Shown here: positions 14,830-28,920 of the stretch, in pieces
How the letters are laid out: each line of letters opens with the position of its first letter
How positions within the stretch are numbered: position 1 is the first letter of the stretch
Assembly: GCA_013399115.1 (NCBI GenBank)
Contig: VXAA01002207.1
Coordinates: 150,031 to 214,030 of the forward strand
Direction of reading: 5' to 3'
DNA from: Anseranas semipalmata
Taxonomy: Eukaryota > Chordata > Aves > Anseriformes > Anseranatidae
Length of the DNA: 64,000 nt
Program-made: the position numbers and the translations under genes
Notes under the pieces: generated by a model
What the model was told of the DNA's origin: nothing
The model's database searches: none
Seen by the model: the letters and a program-made list of their open reading frames with translations, nothing else

Positions 14830-15571
14830 TCAGCATTTATTAGGTAGCAAATACATCAGGTACTTTATCAGTATTTTAAAATTTGCAGTAGGCTCTCACG
14901 TACTTTAGATATTTAGCAAGAAAAAATGATAAGGGCATCTGACTTGCATGCTAAGCCTTTATCCAACAACTAGGTAATCAGCAAAGTCATACACAGCAAA
15001 ACTTGTTAAAAAAATCAGTATGTACTACTGGAACAAGTTACTCTAACATTTATTTCCTCGCATTTTCATTCCTCAGTACCTTGCCCTGAGCAAGCCATCT
15101 TGAATTCAGAAGCAACGTGTCCGAGTTTGTGGGACTATATTGCTTTCAGATCCTACTGACACACTTACCCAGTACTGTGTTGCACAATAAATACTCTCCA
15201 GGTGAGATATATCTATGCATAACTCTACTGTAATGTAAGCATGCCCAATGCTCACAGGCCAGGCCAGATCTCTCCCGAGACACGTACATTTGACTTCCAT
15301 GTCCTGTACACTATTCTTTTCTGTCTACCTTTATTCACTTAAATTCTGTTAGTGTTAACCAATAAATTCAACTATTTAACCTTTTCATATTATGTGCTAA
15401 CATACTAGGAATTGTGTTTTGTTTTTCAGGCAACTCTTCTCTACAAACTAGCTTCACAGGTAACAGGGAAAAATCTATGCTATTTTACAAATACTATTGG
15501 TAAGCAGCAGGAGAATTCCATGCATCATGACCTACAGGATGCAGATGAAATTCAGTACTTGTAATTAAACA

Positions 15572-15628
15572 ATTATTATTGATGATATTAATGATTACTC
15601 ATTAATCATTATTGATATTAATAATAAT
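15572..15628. repeat. AT-rich imperfect inverted repeat
   Basis: Two arms built of ATTATTATT, ATATTAAT and ATGATT blocks face each other across a short centre (ATTAATGATT-ACTC-ATTAATCATT). The outer arms match imperfectly. It could form a cruciform or be a decayed AT-rich microsatellite. Confidence 0.55.
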
Positions 15629-18576
15629 GTGGTATTAGAAACCTCAGAAAAGAATCCATAATGAAATGTGGCCTTGAGGTAGCAAGTATACATTCAGTTA
15701 GTTCTGTATGTGTTTTTCACAGTCCTCAACACTTTCGCTACATAGCAAGCTTTTTTCTTTCTTCCCCATCCTCTTCCTTTCCTTCCCAAATTTTTGACAG
15801 ACTTCACTGTCTGCTCCACTGACATTAAACATATTCTAACTGTATGTGCCTCATTCTTGCTTCCCTGTTATTAAAATACCAACACTAGCTATTAAAGTAA
15901 CATAGCACCTCTACTGAGTTGCCAGTCTTTACACACAATGGTGTTCAACAGCTCTGGCTACACTTGAGCTCTATCTGAAATATGAATATATTCAAAATAC
16001 GATCATACCACCATCTTGATTGAAGGTAATAAGTGTTTTAAATTGTCTGCCAAGCTTCTGAGAAATTCAATTACATTTTCTAGACCATGTAAATGTAACT
16101 CAAAGATGAATTTTGGATTTTTTTCATATACTCTCAATTTGCTATTTGCCAATTTCATTTCACGGTAAAGTATTTTTATAATATGTTACAAATTCACTGA
16201 GGGTAAGCAAGTTTACCAGTGCTTAAGACATATATTCAGCCAAACAGTGAACCACCTAGCACCCCAGCAGGGAACAGCAATGGTACCGGACAAAGTTCAC
16301 CTTATAAAAACAAATAAGGCAAACTGTTGAGGCTGACAGAGTTTGGAGATGGAAAAAAGCAGAAAACTTAGAGCCATACACTCCTTCTTCCAAAATGGCT
16401 GTCTGTAGCTGATGAATAGAAGACTGCTTTTCAATTAACTTAATATAATTTCTCCTATTTATAACTTTTCTAGAAATTACAGGAAGACAGACATGTTGAA
16501 TGGAACACACAATTTTATTAACTGTCTACATGGAAACTCATCTGGCACTAATTTATCCAGGACTTTCTTAATAGTGTAATACATTTCCCATCATGGCAGC
16601 TGTCTTCGATTCATCATTTTGTTATTGTTTCCATTCCCCCTATTCTGTTAAAGACATGCAAGTGTAGAAAAGAAGTGATTTGCCTTAATTTTCTTCAGCA
16701 TTAGTATTTACAGTCCTACTCCTAGCTTAAAAGATAATCAACATAAAGTTCAGTTTAGGACAAGTTAGCCCATCTTGCCAATGCATATGATCAAGATGAC
16801 AAAAATCTTTACTAGCCTCATAAATATAGCATGTTGCCCAAAGTAAGATCTAGACAACTGAATTATGAAGTAGTGCTGAGGGGAAATGTGAGAAGGGTAA
16901 GAAAGGACCTTTGCAAAAGAGCTCCTCACCACTGCATTATAAAAATAAGCTAAGCTTATAACAGTTAATAAACATGTCACCAATAACCAGAAAAAGGTTA
17001 GTATCTCAGAAAGAGAACGTATGTCTTGAGAAGGGCTTCTTTCAGTCACTGGCCCAGAAAAGCATGCACCTCTTCTCTAAAACTAAGGAACTGAGAAAAT
17101 ACTTCAAGAACAGAATATGTGAATTTAGATTCTTATAGCATTCCTTTTAGTTATGGCACCTCATTTTGCATCATCACTAACATTCAGTGTCTTCTTTTGA
17201 AGTTCTCCTATGGGACCAAAACTATTTGCCCTTCCATTTGTCTGAAACAGGCTCCTAGCTCTGCAAACAAAGAAATTCTCTTTGGGTTATGAGCTAGAGT
17301 GAAAGAAAAAAAAAAAAAAAAGTATTTCCTACTAAAAATGGCTTTAAAGCTTATGCATTTTTTTCAACACATTTGAAATCACACAGAGGAAAAAAAACAG
17401 TACTCTATGAGACTGAGAGCTATTCTGTTTAGATTCAACAATTGGAATGATGGCACTAAACAGAAAAAGCAATAAAACAGATTTTTTTTTTCCAAGAACA
17501 GTGCCTAGGTTGCTTAGCTTTATGCTCAATTTGTACATTAGCACATTTTCATGTATAAGACACTCTTCCCTATGTTTCTTTTGGCTATGCAGAGCAAACC
17601 AAGTTATTTTATTTTGAAGGGCTCTACAAATTCCCTGATACTACCTCATAATCCTGCTGATTGACCCCAGTTCTTATATATGTTTCAGTTTGATTTAACC
17701 CCTTCTGCAATGATATTCCAGGAAAGGAAACATCAGTAACTTGTACTGGCCTTTCACAAATAGAGTAAAACATTTCAGGGGCCCATCTACCCTTCTTATG
17801 TAACACCGCACCAACAGGCCAAACTTGACTCATAATCCAGAAGTCACATAGCAAATAAATGAGCAGAAAAAAAACAAGTAAGTTTTCCCAGTTTTATTAA
17901 TTTAGCATTTAAAGATAATAGGAGTTTGTTTGCTTCTGTGAATACCAAATATTTTGGAGTACAGTGTCACAAGGCATCATGTGCATATTCACTTTTTGCA
18001 ACTCCCTGCCACTGTCAAACCATGTCTTCCTCCTTTCCCTTGGAGAAGCACTACTTTCCTTTTGCAAAGACAAAAGCAGGTTTTTGTGTTTTCGTTTGTT
18101 TGCTGTTTTTTTATTTTTGTTTTTTTCTTCAAGCTTGGGGTCATGACTGGATCACATTTGACTTTATTTCATTTTACTGAATAGGTATCTAGCCTCCTTC
18201 CTTATTCCTTTTATTTACTTCTAAGGAGTCTTGTTTCTTTGGCTTAAGTTTTCTTCAGTAAATCTCAGCTTGGTTAATCAGTTTGCATTTCATCACTATG
18301 CTGCTTAGCATCAGAACACTTTTCCTCTAGGAATTAAATCTTTCTCTCAAACTCTTTGCTTATTTCCAGTCCTCTTTTAGATGTTTTTATTTGTTCAGTT
18401 CAGTCTAAAGCATTTTTCCTCAATGCCCCCCATTTCTGTCTTTTTGGGATACAAATTTCTGTTGGCTTTAAGATCTTCCAGTTGAACTTAGAGCAAATTT
18501 CCCATTTTCTTCTCCAAGTCCCTGAATAGGATTCAATTAATTTCACTCACTGGTACTTTTATTTCCCTTTCATCTA

Positions 18577-18670
18577 AAAGTTACTTACCTGTAAGTTTTT
18601 CTTCTTAAAATGCCCCTATGCACATCTACACTGAAGGCTTTTAACTATGTGAGCACTTGTAAAACACATC
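18577..18670 (+). mobile_element. Ancient amniote interspersed repeat fragment (family not resolved)
   Basis: The block AGTTACTTACCTGTAAGTTT followed by TTCTTCTTAAAATGCCCC and TATGCACATCTACACTG resembles the terminal sequence of an old repeat common in turtle and crocodilian genomes (CTTACCTGTAACTGG..TTCTTCGAGATG). It is diverged and I cannot name the family with confidence. It may extend to about 18860. Confidence 0.35.
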
Positions 18671-19616
18671 TAGTATGGGTGTTTAAGACACAGAAGCACT
18701 ATTTTACTTGACAAATGAAAGCCAACTCCATTCCTTACGCAACTGACTGAATTTCAAAGTCTATCAACTGATCACATTTCCAGAAAGTGTTCAGACTTCT
18801 TGGACCTAGCGCCCTATCCTTTCTGAAGCCAGAAAGTAGAGGCTGGAGAAGATGGAACATTTTTCCTCATTCTTCGCTAAAAAGCTGCTTTGAATTCATG
18901 ATGGTTTCTCTTTCTGGATTTTCAGCACAGATGAGAAATGATGGAATATTATTTATCTGGCTTTAGTCCAGCATGCATATAGTTTTATATTTTAAACAAC
19001 CTAACACACAAAAGGAATGAGTCTTTCTTCCTCCCTACCAAGGATATTAGTGTGTTCACAGTTCTTGCTACTATGGGTAGTCTAACCCTCCTAAATCTGT
19101 CTGCCCTCACTACCAAGTTATGGTAACTGGTGGGATGAAAAATAAGTTAACATCACCCGTAAGGATGCAATATTTCTTATCCTTTCCCTTTAAGGCAGGC
19201 CACATGAAACTTTTTTTTTGGCCAATCAACAAAGGCAACCTACAGTAGAAACACTTAATACGCTGAGGTCAGAGGGAAAATATATTTAAATGAAGCAACA
19301 GGCTTTTTATCAGAAAGAACTCATGATTATCTGATGCTAATATGCACAACAGCATAGAATCAGTCTGCACTGTGACAGAATAAAACAAAAAAATTCATGG
19401 AAAGTAGCAGTGTAATTGCTTTGCACTGTTAGAGTGAACTAAAGCAGGCAGGAAGCTAAATGCACGCTTGTCTCACAATATTAAGAACTATTAGCAGGCA
19501 CTGCTCACTGAAGAGAAAAAGAAATAAGACTTTCTCTTGTGTCCAGTGGCTGGTAGAAACAGGCAGGATCATTGCTTGGCACTTTGGCTTTCTCTGAATT
19601 TTTATGGTGACCCTCA

Positions 19617-19672
19617 GGGGGGTGAGGGACTTGGGAGAAGAGCTGCCCACCAATCGTGGGGGGGGCGGGGGG
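19617..19672 (+). repeat. G-run cluster in intron 2 (possible G-quadruplex)
   Basis: G-runs of 6, 3, 3, 8 and 6 bases at 19617-19622, 19626-19628, 19633-19635, 19658-19665 and 19667-19672 on the plus strand. The ANKRD10 transcript would be C-rich here, so a quadruplex would form in DNA rather than in the pre-mRNA. Confidence 0.6.
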
Positions 19673-21232
19673 AAGAGACAGATGTTTCTAGCCAGCACAT
19701 ACAGTTATACAAGAGGGCTGGACATCACAGGATATACTCACAGAAGTTATTTTGGAGAGCAAGGTACAGTTGGGACAAGCAGCTTTCAGCATTTGTCCTT
19801 CATTGCTGCTGCCCGAGAAAGGTCCTGGACAACTGTCACCAGTACTGAGACACACATTTTAACGTTTTCCTAAACTTCAGGGCAGGCAGCATGGGCTACA
19901 ATACCTCAGGGCAGATATGAGAAAGCACATATACAAGTTCTACTGAGTACCAGAGGTTTACATTAGGACTGAGAGACTTGAGCAGATTCCTTTTCAGAAG
20001 CTATCCTTTTCTGTTTCCAGAGGTGATTGGTTAGTCTGTAGCCAGTGGCCAGGAGTCAGTTTGGAAGGAAAGTTTTTACTAGTTTAAATATCAAGTATTC
20101 CCAGATCTTTCTCAGCATGTGTTTTGTATCCAGTGTCCATGGAACACTTGTCCTCACACAAGCATTAGCCAGTGACTATGTCTGTCTGAAGTACAGCATC
20201 AGTCAGCGAGCTGGAAGGAATAAACAAAATACACATCAGGAAATAGTGCTCCAAAAGCTCAAAAGCGTGGGTGGAAGCCCTAGATGATGACCTGAAAGAG
20301 CTTGGAAATTAAATAAAAAACTAAAATCACTTATAAAGCAGTGCAAATCAAACAAGAATAGTAGATTTTGACTGCAATTCAATAAACATCTGGAAGGAAC
20401 TTGGGAGAGCAAAGCATGCACTATGCTTTACATACTCGTGTGAAACATTCCAAGTATCTGTGGGTTGTTTTGCTGCAGGTGTCACAAAGGTATGCTGTCT
20501 CAGCTTTGAGTGCTCGTGCATGTAAAACCAGTGCGACTGACCAGCTGCATCTTCACAAAGAACTATTTTTGTTTCAACTACCATTTTTAATTAACCAGAG
20601 ATTTCTTCTTTTATCATCAAACCAAATCTAAAATACCTCTTCTTGTATGTTTGATTAATATTTTGTGGGGTCAAAAAAAGTTTTTACACAAGTGTAACTT
20701 GATCCTACCATTATCAGCAACATACAAGGCTTCCACAACATCTACACTCAGTAACGTCTATGTCGGTGCCCTTTGCCTGTCAGTATCTAAGTCTGCCTTT
20801 TGAAGTCTGTATGATACTATCACCACTATTTCATTTGAAGAATTCAGAACCACACTGGTCCTCCAGAGGAGGAAGAATAAAGGTCTTCCTATTATTTAAA
20901 TTTGCTCTCATGACAGGCCATCAATTTCTAAAGACTCCTGAGTCACTGGCTGGTCACCAAGACTAGCCCCCTCTAAGATGGAATGAGTTGCCAGTCTACT
21001 TTTAACTGCATATCATACTGCCTTCTGCTTTCCCTTACAATCATCTGCATGTTGCCCTCAGCCCATGGAGAAATCTCTCTGCACTCCTCTCCTCTTCTTT
21101 TGGGGGCTAGCTGCTACTTTCTTCTTTGTTATAACCTCACCCACTAGATGTTCCAGGAGAGTAAGCTTGTTCTTCAACTCCATTTCAACCTCACTGGTCA
21201 GTTCTTCTCTTTATCCTCATAGTTGGAAACTT

Positions 21233-21279
21233 TCATTCTTCTCATTCATTCATTTTCATTCATTCTTCTCTTCTCATTT
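21233..21279. repeat. ATTC/TTCTC low-complexity stretch
   Basis: Imperfect CATT and TTCTC units without clean periodicity, inside a pyrimidine-rich part of intron 2. Confidence 0.6.
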
Positions 21280-22550
21280 AGCAGATATCTGTACATCTTT
21301 TATTCTGTGCATGCCATGTTTCCTCTCTAATCACAGTTTCTTTACATTCTTACCTGGACTCCAGAAGCATTTCTAGTTCTTGTATTTTCTCTTCTGATGA
21401 TTCTACCACTATGCAGAAATAACTTATTGTGTAAGTTACTTTTGCCAGGTATCAAGGAGAAGATGCGTTCTATAGCCTCTGCATCCAGTCACCTTCATTG
21501 TTTCTATAATTCTCCTGGTGTGTCTCACAGCTGTTCTCAATGCACCAGCCTTCTTTTCTGAAAACTCAACACAAACTTCCCCATTTCTTATTTTTTGCAT
21601 GGCTTAAAAAAAATATAAAAACAACTCTAGAAAGGCACAACTTCAAGCTCTTCAGCAGTCTTACCTTAACTCTACTGCATTTAAAACACAGTCTGGCCAT
21701 TAAATATTTTAGGAAAAGTAGGATGTAAGATTAAACAGAACAGAGATTTTACAGATGCTGTGCTGTACTATAGCTTTAGTAAATGCATATGCTCTAGTAA
21801 TAATTACTTACAGAACATTACAGATAATATTTTTGAATACTTTTGTAAGGGAACACATTATGTATGCACAGCACACATAACAGATCCATTCTGTATTGGA
21901 AACATTTTCTCCAAAGGCATGATGGTTTTAAGCACTTGATTCTGTTACCATACCAGAGTATAACAGTCCTTTACATGATTTTTACTATATTAATGCACTC
22001 TCTGCTATCAAATAAATCAATATCCGTACGCATGGTAACAGTAATGGAAAGTTATCCCTGAAAAAAAAAAATCCATTCTCTCTTTATTAGCAGAGCCCTT
22101 GTTTCTGATCTACTCGCAGGAAGTTACTAGAAAAGCTTTGGAAATAATCTAAGAAAGAAAACAGTATGGAACCAAATGCTTCTTAAAATAAATCACGTCT
22201 TACTCGATTTTACTGGTTAGACATATGACTAAATCATCAAGGACCACAAAGGTCTCATGGTTCTGTAGGTAGTGGTGAATTCACTGGCTCATTTTTCAAT
22301 TCTTACATATTAAGTCAGATGTTTCTCACTAGTCTTTTTTTCTTTCCCCTAAAGAGCCATTACAATATCAGAGCATTTGGTAACGCTGCCAACACCAGAG
22401 CAGCATGATACCATTTTGTTTAAGAAGGAGAAAAATGTCAGTTCCTAAACCAAATGTTGTCTAAACCTTTAGTGACCTAAGACATTTATTAGTCCTATCT
22501 CTACTATAATGACAAAGCCCCATACCTGACAATTAAGTTACTTGACTTCA

Positions 22551-22865
<315 letters not shown>

Positions 22866-25800
22866 CTACGACACAATTAGCACATGCTAATAAATAAAAC
22901 GCAGAAAAGCTAAACTTACTAGTGAACTAAGTAGATGCAAAACAAGAGAGAACATGAACATTGGATTTTCCCCTTCCTCACTATTCCTGCCCCCTCCTTC
23001 GGCCATAGACTGTACCTGAAAAATACTTAATTCTCATCCCCCAAATCAAATTCCAAGGTTTATTTTTGGGATGGGGGAGAGGGCACAAATAATACCTCAG
23101 AGCTAACCACAAGAGCTATTTGGTTCACTTTTGTTAGGCAGAAAGTTTCTGATCTAGCAAAGCTGCAAACATGATACTAAACAGACATTATTAGCTAACG
23201 CTTGCCAAACCAGAAGAGTTGTTAGGAGATACGTAGACCTATTTTCCAGAGTTTAGAGGAAAGTCAACCAGTAAATGCAAGAAAGATTTTAAACTTCTTT
23301 AGTATTTTCCAGAAGTGACAGAACCAGATTATTAATAACTAATATCATTAATACTACGCTAAGTCTATACATGGAATAGATTATGTTTACCATTTTCGTG
23401 TTATTATAGCTGAACTGCTAAAAACAAGTGTGCATGTCTGTGGCAATATCAAAAAAGCAAAGCCCTCTTTCCTTTTAAAAAAGTTGCAGTATTTTGTCAC
23501 GCTATATTCCGACTTTTATTTTCCTATCCTACTAACCAGAAGTATCTGATATCCAGCTACTATATTTAAGTGTTTGCAACATAACATTTGTAGAAGCTAA
23601 GCAAACCGCAGCCATGATGACCTCAACATTCAAAAATAGTCAAAAAAAAACCCTGCTTTCCTGTCACACAGTAACATTGCCTTTTTGTTGACAGGAAAAG
23701 GAATGCACTATACTAAAATAAACAGTTTAGTCTAGGCTTCCATTTATTGTGGTCAGAAAACAAAGACCACCCCTCACACACACACAACAGTAAAACAAAG
23801 AACACCACACTGACTCAGGGCATTGGTCCACGTAAAATGAAGATCTCCTGGTCAGTCTCTCACAGAGAAAGAAAATGTTTATTAGCCACAGAACAGCTAC
23901 GGAATAATCTGTTCACAAAGAAGTAATGAAAAAGCATTAAAAAGTCAGCTGGCAGCCTGATTATGGATAAAAGCATGAACATCACAACTCCACCGTTCTT
24001 CTCTGCTGCTGTACAGTGGCTTTTTTTTTTTAATCTGTAATTTCCTGATATTGATGAGTTACATAAATGTATTAATAGGACCAACCACGGCAGTATTTTC
24101 TTTAGTTTTTCAGATATATTGTGGACTTCAACTGTATTTTTTCGCCCTGTATGTTTCAAACAAACACATATGAACTCCATCCTTTAGAGTTATCCATATT
24201 TAACTCTTACCATATACAATAACACTTTTTTGGACAGTAGTGGACTTAACACAGAAGTACCATTAATGCACCATAGCTTAAGTGTCCAAGGGTGACTGAA
24301 TATCACAATGCTAACGACTCTAGCTCCGTAAATCTCAACATTACCAAAGAAAAAAAAGTATCTTTTCAAAAGCAAATGAGTAAGTTTGCTGAAGAAAAAA
24401 TACATATATACACAAAAAAGTTACATCAAAAACCTGGTGTAAGGTAATTCGTAATTCTAATGCTAAATTACCCAAATAATTTTTTGTATTTGCTAACCTT
24501 AAGGCTTTCCTTTGTATCTACAAGTTAACACCCCAATATTGCCATTAACCCTTCATAATTAATAATAATTGTAATACTGTAAGTGATGTGATAGAGAAAG
24601 CACCAACTACACCAGGATGTTCCTCTACTGTAACTGCAAACAAAAGCAAAATTCAGCCAGTTCTTAAAACAATAAACTTTTAATATAATTAACTTGAAAA
24701 CACTTTCAGAGAAGCATTACAGCTTCAGGAAAGAATATTTCCTGCACAGAAACTGGGCTGAATCAACTTCCCTAACTACACAGACATTATAGCTTGTCAA
24801 TTGAAAGGGGAAAAACATCAGAACTGGTGCACCGACGGCATCTTGCACTGTTTTATAAAACGGTTACATGTCATGATGTACTATATAACTTCACGTTTAA
24901 TTTTTTTTTGCTTGTGTGCGTCTCCCCCCTCCATCTCTTACATGGTTTTAATAATGAAGACAATGTTTCATCCCATTAAGAGCTGAAGCAGCATTCTTCT
25001 GCATCATGGCTATCAGAAAAACCTGCTTCTTCTTATACTATTGAAAAATGAGGTAAATTACCTCAGTGGATAGGAGAAGGCAACATACCTAAGACCAATA
25101 CCCCACCGGAATAGTTATGCTTTAGATTAGGACAGAGAAGTCTGCTTTCATTAAATAACATTTTGGAAGATATTTTCCACTGTATCGTTATACCTAAATT
25201 GGAGGTTAAACTGATTTCACAAAGAAGAAAGACAAGCCTCCATATAGGCCACAATACTGGCAAAATACCAAGGAAGGGACGTGTGTTTTTATCTGTGCTA
25301 CTTTTGTTCCAGAAGAAACAGAATGTACTTACTACTATTTCGCTTCCTATAATGTAAACAGTCAAATGGCAAAAACAGAAGTAGGAGAAGAGCACAAGTA
25401 GATATAATCAAAGACAACAAAAATACACTTGCAAGCAGTTATAGAGAAAAATGAAGTTAAGGTAAGCATAAAACACAGTGAATCAACAGCAACTTTTTTT
25501 TTTTTTATGCAAGCCCTTCATTTTGTACCTCTTCGGTAGCTTTTTTAGATCATTAACAATTTCACATTCTGACCCATCTTCTCAAAAAATATGCATAACA
25601 TCAGTGTAATTTAGGGCACTATATAATTAACTCTAATTTGAACACAGCAGCTCTAATGGGAATCAATTTACATCTCAGGATATAAGCGCTTCTCTGCGGT
25701 GAGGGAATACCCTGAAAATGGAAACTCCACCACAGACATGCAACACAGCAAGTAACTTCGGACATGCTACCATCTACGATCTGTACTATCTATCAGAAGG

Positions 25801-26844
25801 AACAGGAAAAAAAAAAAAACGGGAGGTCCATACTGTCATTGATACTTCAAATATTGCAACCAGGAATGCTTATCTATCATTTTTAAATGACTCTGCTGGT
25901 ATTTTAATTATTATTTGTAAGTTCTACAGCTAAGTTTCAGAGTAAGCTATGTAATTATTCACAAATGCTGTTTTCTTTTTTAGTCTTAAGATACTATGTT
26001 TTTATTGATAACAGTATTAAATCAGTATTTTCCATTAAAAATCTACGTTGTCATTTGCATATTCATTTCTAATGGAACTTTACTTTTGTTGCTACTTTCC
26101 TGTTGCAGCACATCTAAAACTGTGTGCAGGAAGGTAGTTCTACACAGCTATATTCTAAAATGATTTCGTATTGTCCTTTGATGCAAGCGGGGCTTTCCCC
26201 TATGTTCAGCTCGTGCAAGAAGTAAAGAAGCATTCATACATTGCTAAAGGTCACCAACCCTAGTCTGACGCTCTGTGTGCATGCACGTGTATGCGTAGGA
26301 ATCGTTTCAGATTTTACTGCTTACGACAAGTTGTTCCACAAGGACTTCTTCCAGAAAGGAACTAAGTCAGTTTTGTCATTTCAGTCTCCTACAGAGATGC
26401 AGTGAGAACCACTCATGTCTGATCGACCATGCTGCTGAAGTGTCCTATACCGGAAGAACAGCCATGAAGTTCTGTTGCCATTTAATTTCTTGCAGGCAAA
26501 GAAAAACAAGTGAAAACCCATGAAATCTAGCACAACACAGAACTACCACAAGAGGGAAAGAATCTTGTTCACTAATTTTTGAAATGCTAATTAGGAGTTA
26601 AAGTTTTTTGCTGCATCTCAAAGTATCAGGGCTTTAACTTTCTATTTGCAGTTATGATCAATCTTAATTTGGAAAAAAAATAAGAACATAAGACACACAT
26701 ATGAATGCCTGCTAATAGCAGCTATTGTTTCACTTCTGGCAACCGCCTGTTAGCTTGTGAAAGGTAGACGTATGACTACGCCAAATGAACACAAAGTAAG
26801 TTTGGGATCCAATTACAACTGTGTAGCTTTTCAAGTGTGTTGAG

Positions 26845-27058
26845 ACACAGGAGGTTCCACCCAAATGTCAGGAAACACTTTTCTACTGCGAGGGTGACTG
26901 AGAACTGGAACAGTGTGGAGTCTCCCTCCTTGGAGATCTTCAAAAGCCGCCTGGACATGGTCCTGGGCAGCCTGCTCTGGGTGGCCCTGGCTGAGCAGGG
27001 GTTGGAGCAGGTGGCCTCCAGAGGTGCCTTCCCACCTCAGCCATTCTGTGGTTCTGTT
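26845..27058 (+). mobile_element. CR1 LINE fragment, 5' truncated, 3' end present
   Basis: It begins within the CR1 3' coding end (ACACAGGAGGTTCCACC, then a GGAAACACTTTTCTAC block) and runs through the 'GAGATCTTCAAAAGCCGCCT' and 'GGTGGCCTCCAGAGGTGCC' blocks to CATTCTGTGGTTCTG. It lacks the usual 'ggttgcccagagaggtt' between 'actggaaca' and 'gtgtggagtct', an internal deletion of about 17 bp. It lies antisense to ANKRD10 in intron 1. Open frames over it on both strands are remnants of the element, not host genes. Confidence 0.93.
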
Positions 27059-27165
27059 GTACAGTCTCTGGCTCAAAGAAAGAAACATTACCTAACAAAA
27101 CTGTAAAACATGCAGATGACTTCCATACATTGAAGTCACCTAGCCCGTCACAAAGCTTTCTGAAA

Positions 27166-27189
27166 TTGCATATATATATATATATGCAA
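27166..27189. repeat. 24 bp perfect palindrome around a TA repeat
   Basis: TTGCA, a TA dinucleotide tract, then TGCAA, fully self-complementary over 24 bases. This is a typical cruciform-prone site. It lies about 110 bp beyond the end of the intron 1 CR1 fragment. Confidence 0.85.
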
Positions 27190-28710
27190 AGCGATATAGA
27201 AATGTTTGCAGTCTGTCATCTTTACAAGTTTCATTTCACCTGAAAGATGCCCCCCACCTATGTGCAACAACAACAACAAAAAAACACAAATCAAATTTTG
27301 TTGAGGCTACTTAAGAATAAACATGGCAAATACAGCAGCTTGTGAACTGACTCGTTCCTTTTGACAGATTTTTCTGCAAGTCTCTTTGATGGGAAGAGAA
27401 CATACCCAAGAACTCACATATCCTAGCAGGGCTGGTAGAAAGTTGAAGATACTCAAGGAAAACAAAACACACACTTGAAGGACTACAGCAAGACTGCCAC
27501 ATGCATGCACAAAGATTCCTATGATAGGGTAACAGGAAACAAGAATCATAAATGCAGACAGAAGGCTTTAATGCCAAATCAGTATCTTCACATTTTGTAT
27601 GAGCTTACTTCAAAATAAAATTTATGGTACCGCACCTTATTTCTGAACATAGAAGATTAGTTTCTGAATAGATAGAAGGTTGTTTATTTATTTATTTTTT
27701 AAAAGACTGTAGGACTACTTAGCTATGCTTCTAAAATGTTTGTCGAGTACTGCAGATCAGATCACTTAACACACAGAATCCATCTCTTAATGCACTTGTA
27801 TTACATCTGCCTAAATACATTCATTTTCCTTCCCTGGCACACAATCAATACACGAATAGCAATATATTGTGAAGGGGAGGGAGAACAACAACAAAAGCCC
27901 CTCAAAAAATCAGAAAACAGATCACCGAGGAAACAAAAACACCCTCCAGGCCTGAATTCTGCACAGGCTGGAATACTCATAGCATTAGAAATAGGAAAGG
28001 CCTACATAAAGTGAAGAAATTAAGATACCACTCATCTTCAGATTTGAAGTTAAAGATAATTCAGAGAAGAAAGATGCTTTGGAAAAATTTGGGTAACAAC
28101 TTTCCCCATTTGCCCACTTCCTAGATAGCTATTAATTCCCATTTTCAAGTTTGTCAGCCCAACAAAGGTTATTTATAAACTCATTTATTTTTGTGGTGGC
28201 ACTAGAATTCTCATATAGCCGGGCTTCAAACACTGCCCCTCGGCTTAGAAAGATCACTTCAGGTTCTTACAGAACCGAAGGCAGAGGTTTCAGGCTAAGT
28301 AAACTCTACCCTTCACCTAAATACAAAGCCGTCTGTGGAATCCAGAAATAACATCTACAGTTCAGTGTTGCTACTTTTTCTGTTTTGATTTTTATCTGTA
28401 TTGCAACGATGCCAAGGCAGTTAATTCCACAGCCGTACAGGCGTCTGTAAATACCACAGCTCATTTCCCATACTGAAGGCAACAGAGGGCTGCTCTAGGA
28501 GCACAAGCATCTTCTTCCCGAACTCCTAACGAGTCGGCCGTGACAACACGGGCAGCGCAACAAGACAGCCTCCAGGCGCGGGGCCTGACGACGACAAGGA
28601 CCATGACTAGGCTCTGCGGACAAAGCACGAAGCACGACGAGAGGCTGGGTTAGTAGGCGTCGCCGCCGCAGCGCTGCCCCTCGCCCCGGCTGCCGGAGGC
28701 GCCCCTCGCT

Positions 28711-28734
28711 CCCTCCCTCCCTCCCTCCCTCCCC
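28711..28734 (-). repeat. (CCCT)n tract; G-quadruplex-prone GGGA repeat on the minus strand
   Basis: Five perfect CCCT units followed by CCCC on the plus strand. This reads as GGGG(AGGG)x5 on the minus strand, which is the ANKRD10 coding strand. Runs of four or more G-triplets with one-base loops are the strongest known type of quadruplex motif. If the exon 1 donor lies in the gap, this tract is at the start of intron 1. Confidence 0.8.
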
Positions 28735-28788
28735 GCCTGCCAGGAGCCCGGCCCANCGGAGCGGCGCCGCCGGCCCCCGCCGCCCTGA

Positions 28789-28810
28789 GGGGAAGGGAGG
28801 GAGGGGAGGG
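28789..28810 (+). repeat. G-rich tract on the plus strand, quadruplex-prone
   Basis: Five G-runs of three or four bases separated by one or two A residues (GGGG-AA-GGG-A-GGG-A-GGGG-A-GGG). It lies 55 bp from the CCCT tract but with the G-runs on the opposite strand. Confidence 0.75.
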
Positions 28811-28836
28811 CGGCGGCAGAGCGCGCGCAAGGGGCA

Positions 28837-28845
28837 AAGATGGCG
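28837..28845 (+). promoter_or_regulatory. YY1-type motif AAGATGGCG, plus orientation
   Basis: AAGATGGCG matches the YY1 core. In CpG-island promoters this motif tends to sit just downstream of the start site and in the direction of transcription. Here it points away from ANKRD10, suggesting an initiation site for a plus-strand transcript. Function is inferred. Confidence 0.45.
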
Positions 28846-28920
28846 CCGCGGTGCGCGCGAGCGAGCGGGGCTCGCGCCCTCCTTCTGCCCCCGCTCCCGC
28901 TCCCCGGCCCCTTCCCGCCC

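Noticed and set aside
17624..17854. 76-codon minus-strand frame in intron 2, protein-like in composition
   Set aside because: No family recognised and no splice sites fitting ANKRD10 phase; possibly a decayed element but unsupported.
19456..19698. Minus-strand frame with a poly-proline run
   Set aside because: The prolines come from the G-run cluster at 19617-19672 read in antisense.
26837..27106. Frames of 60-89 codons at 26.8-27.1 kb on both strands
   Set aside because: They are translations of a CR1 3' fragment, including its non-coding end.
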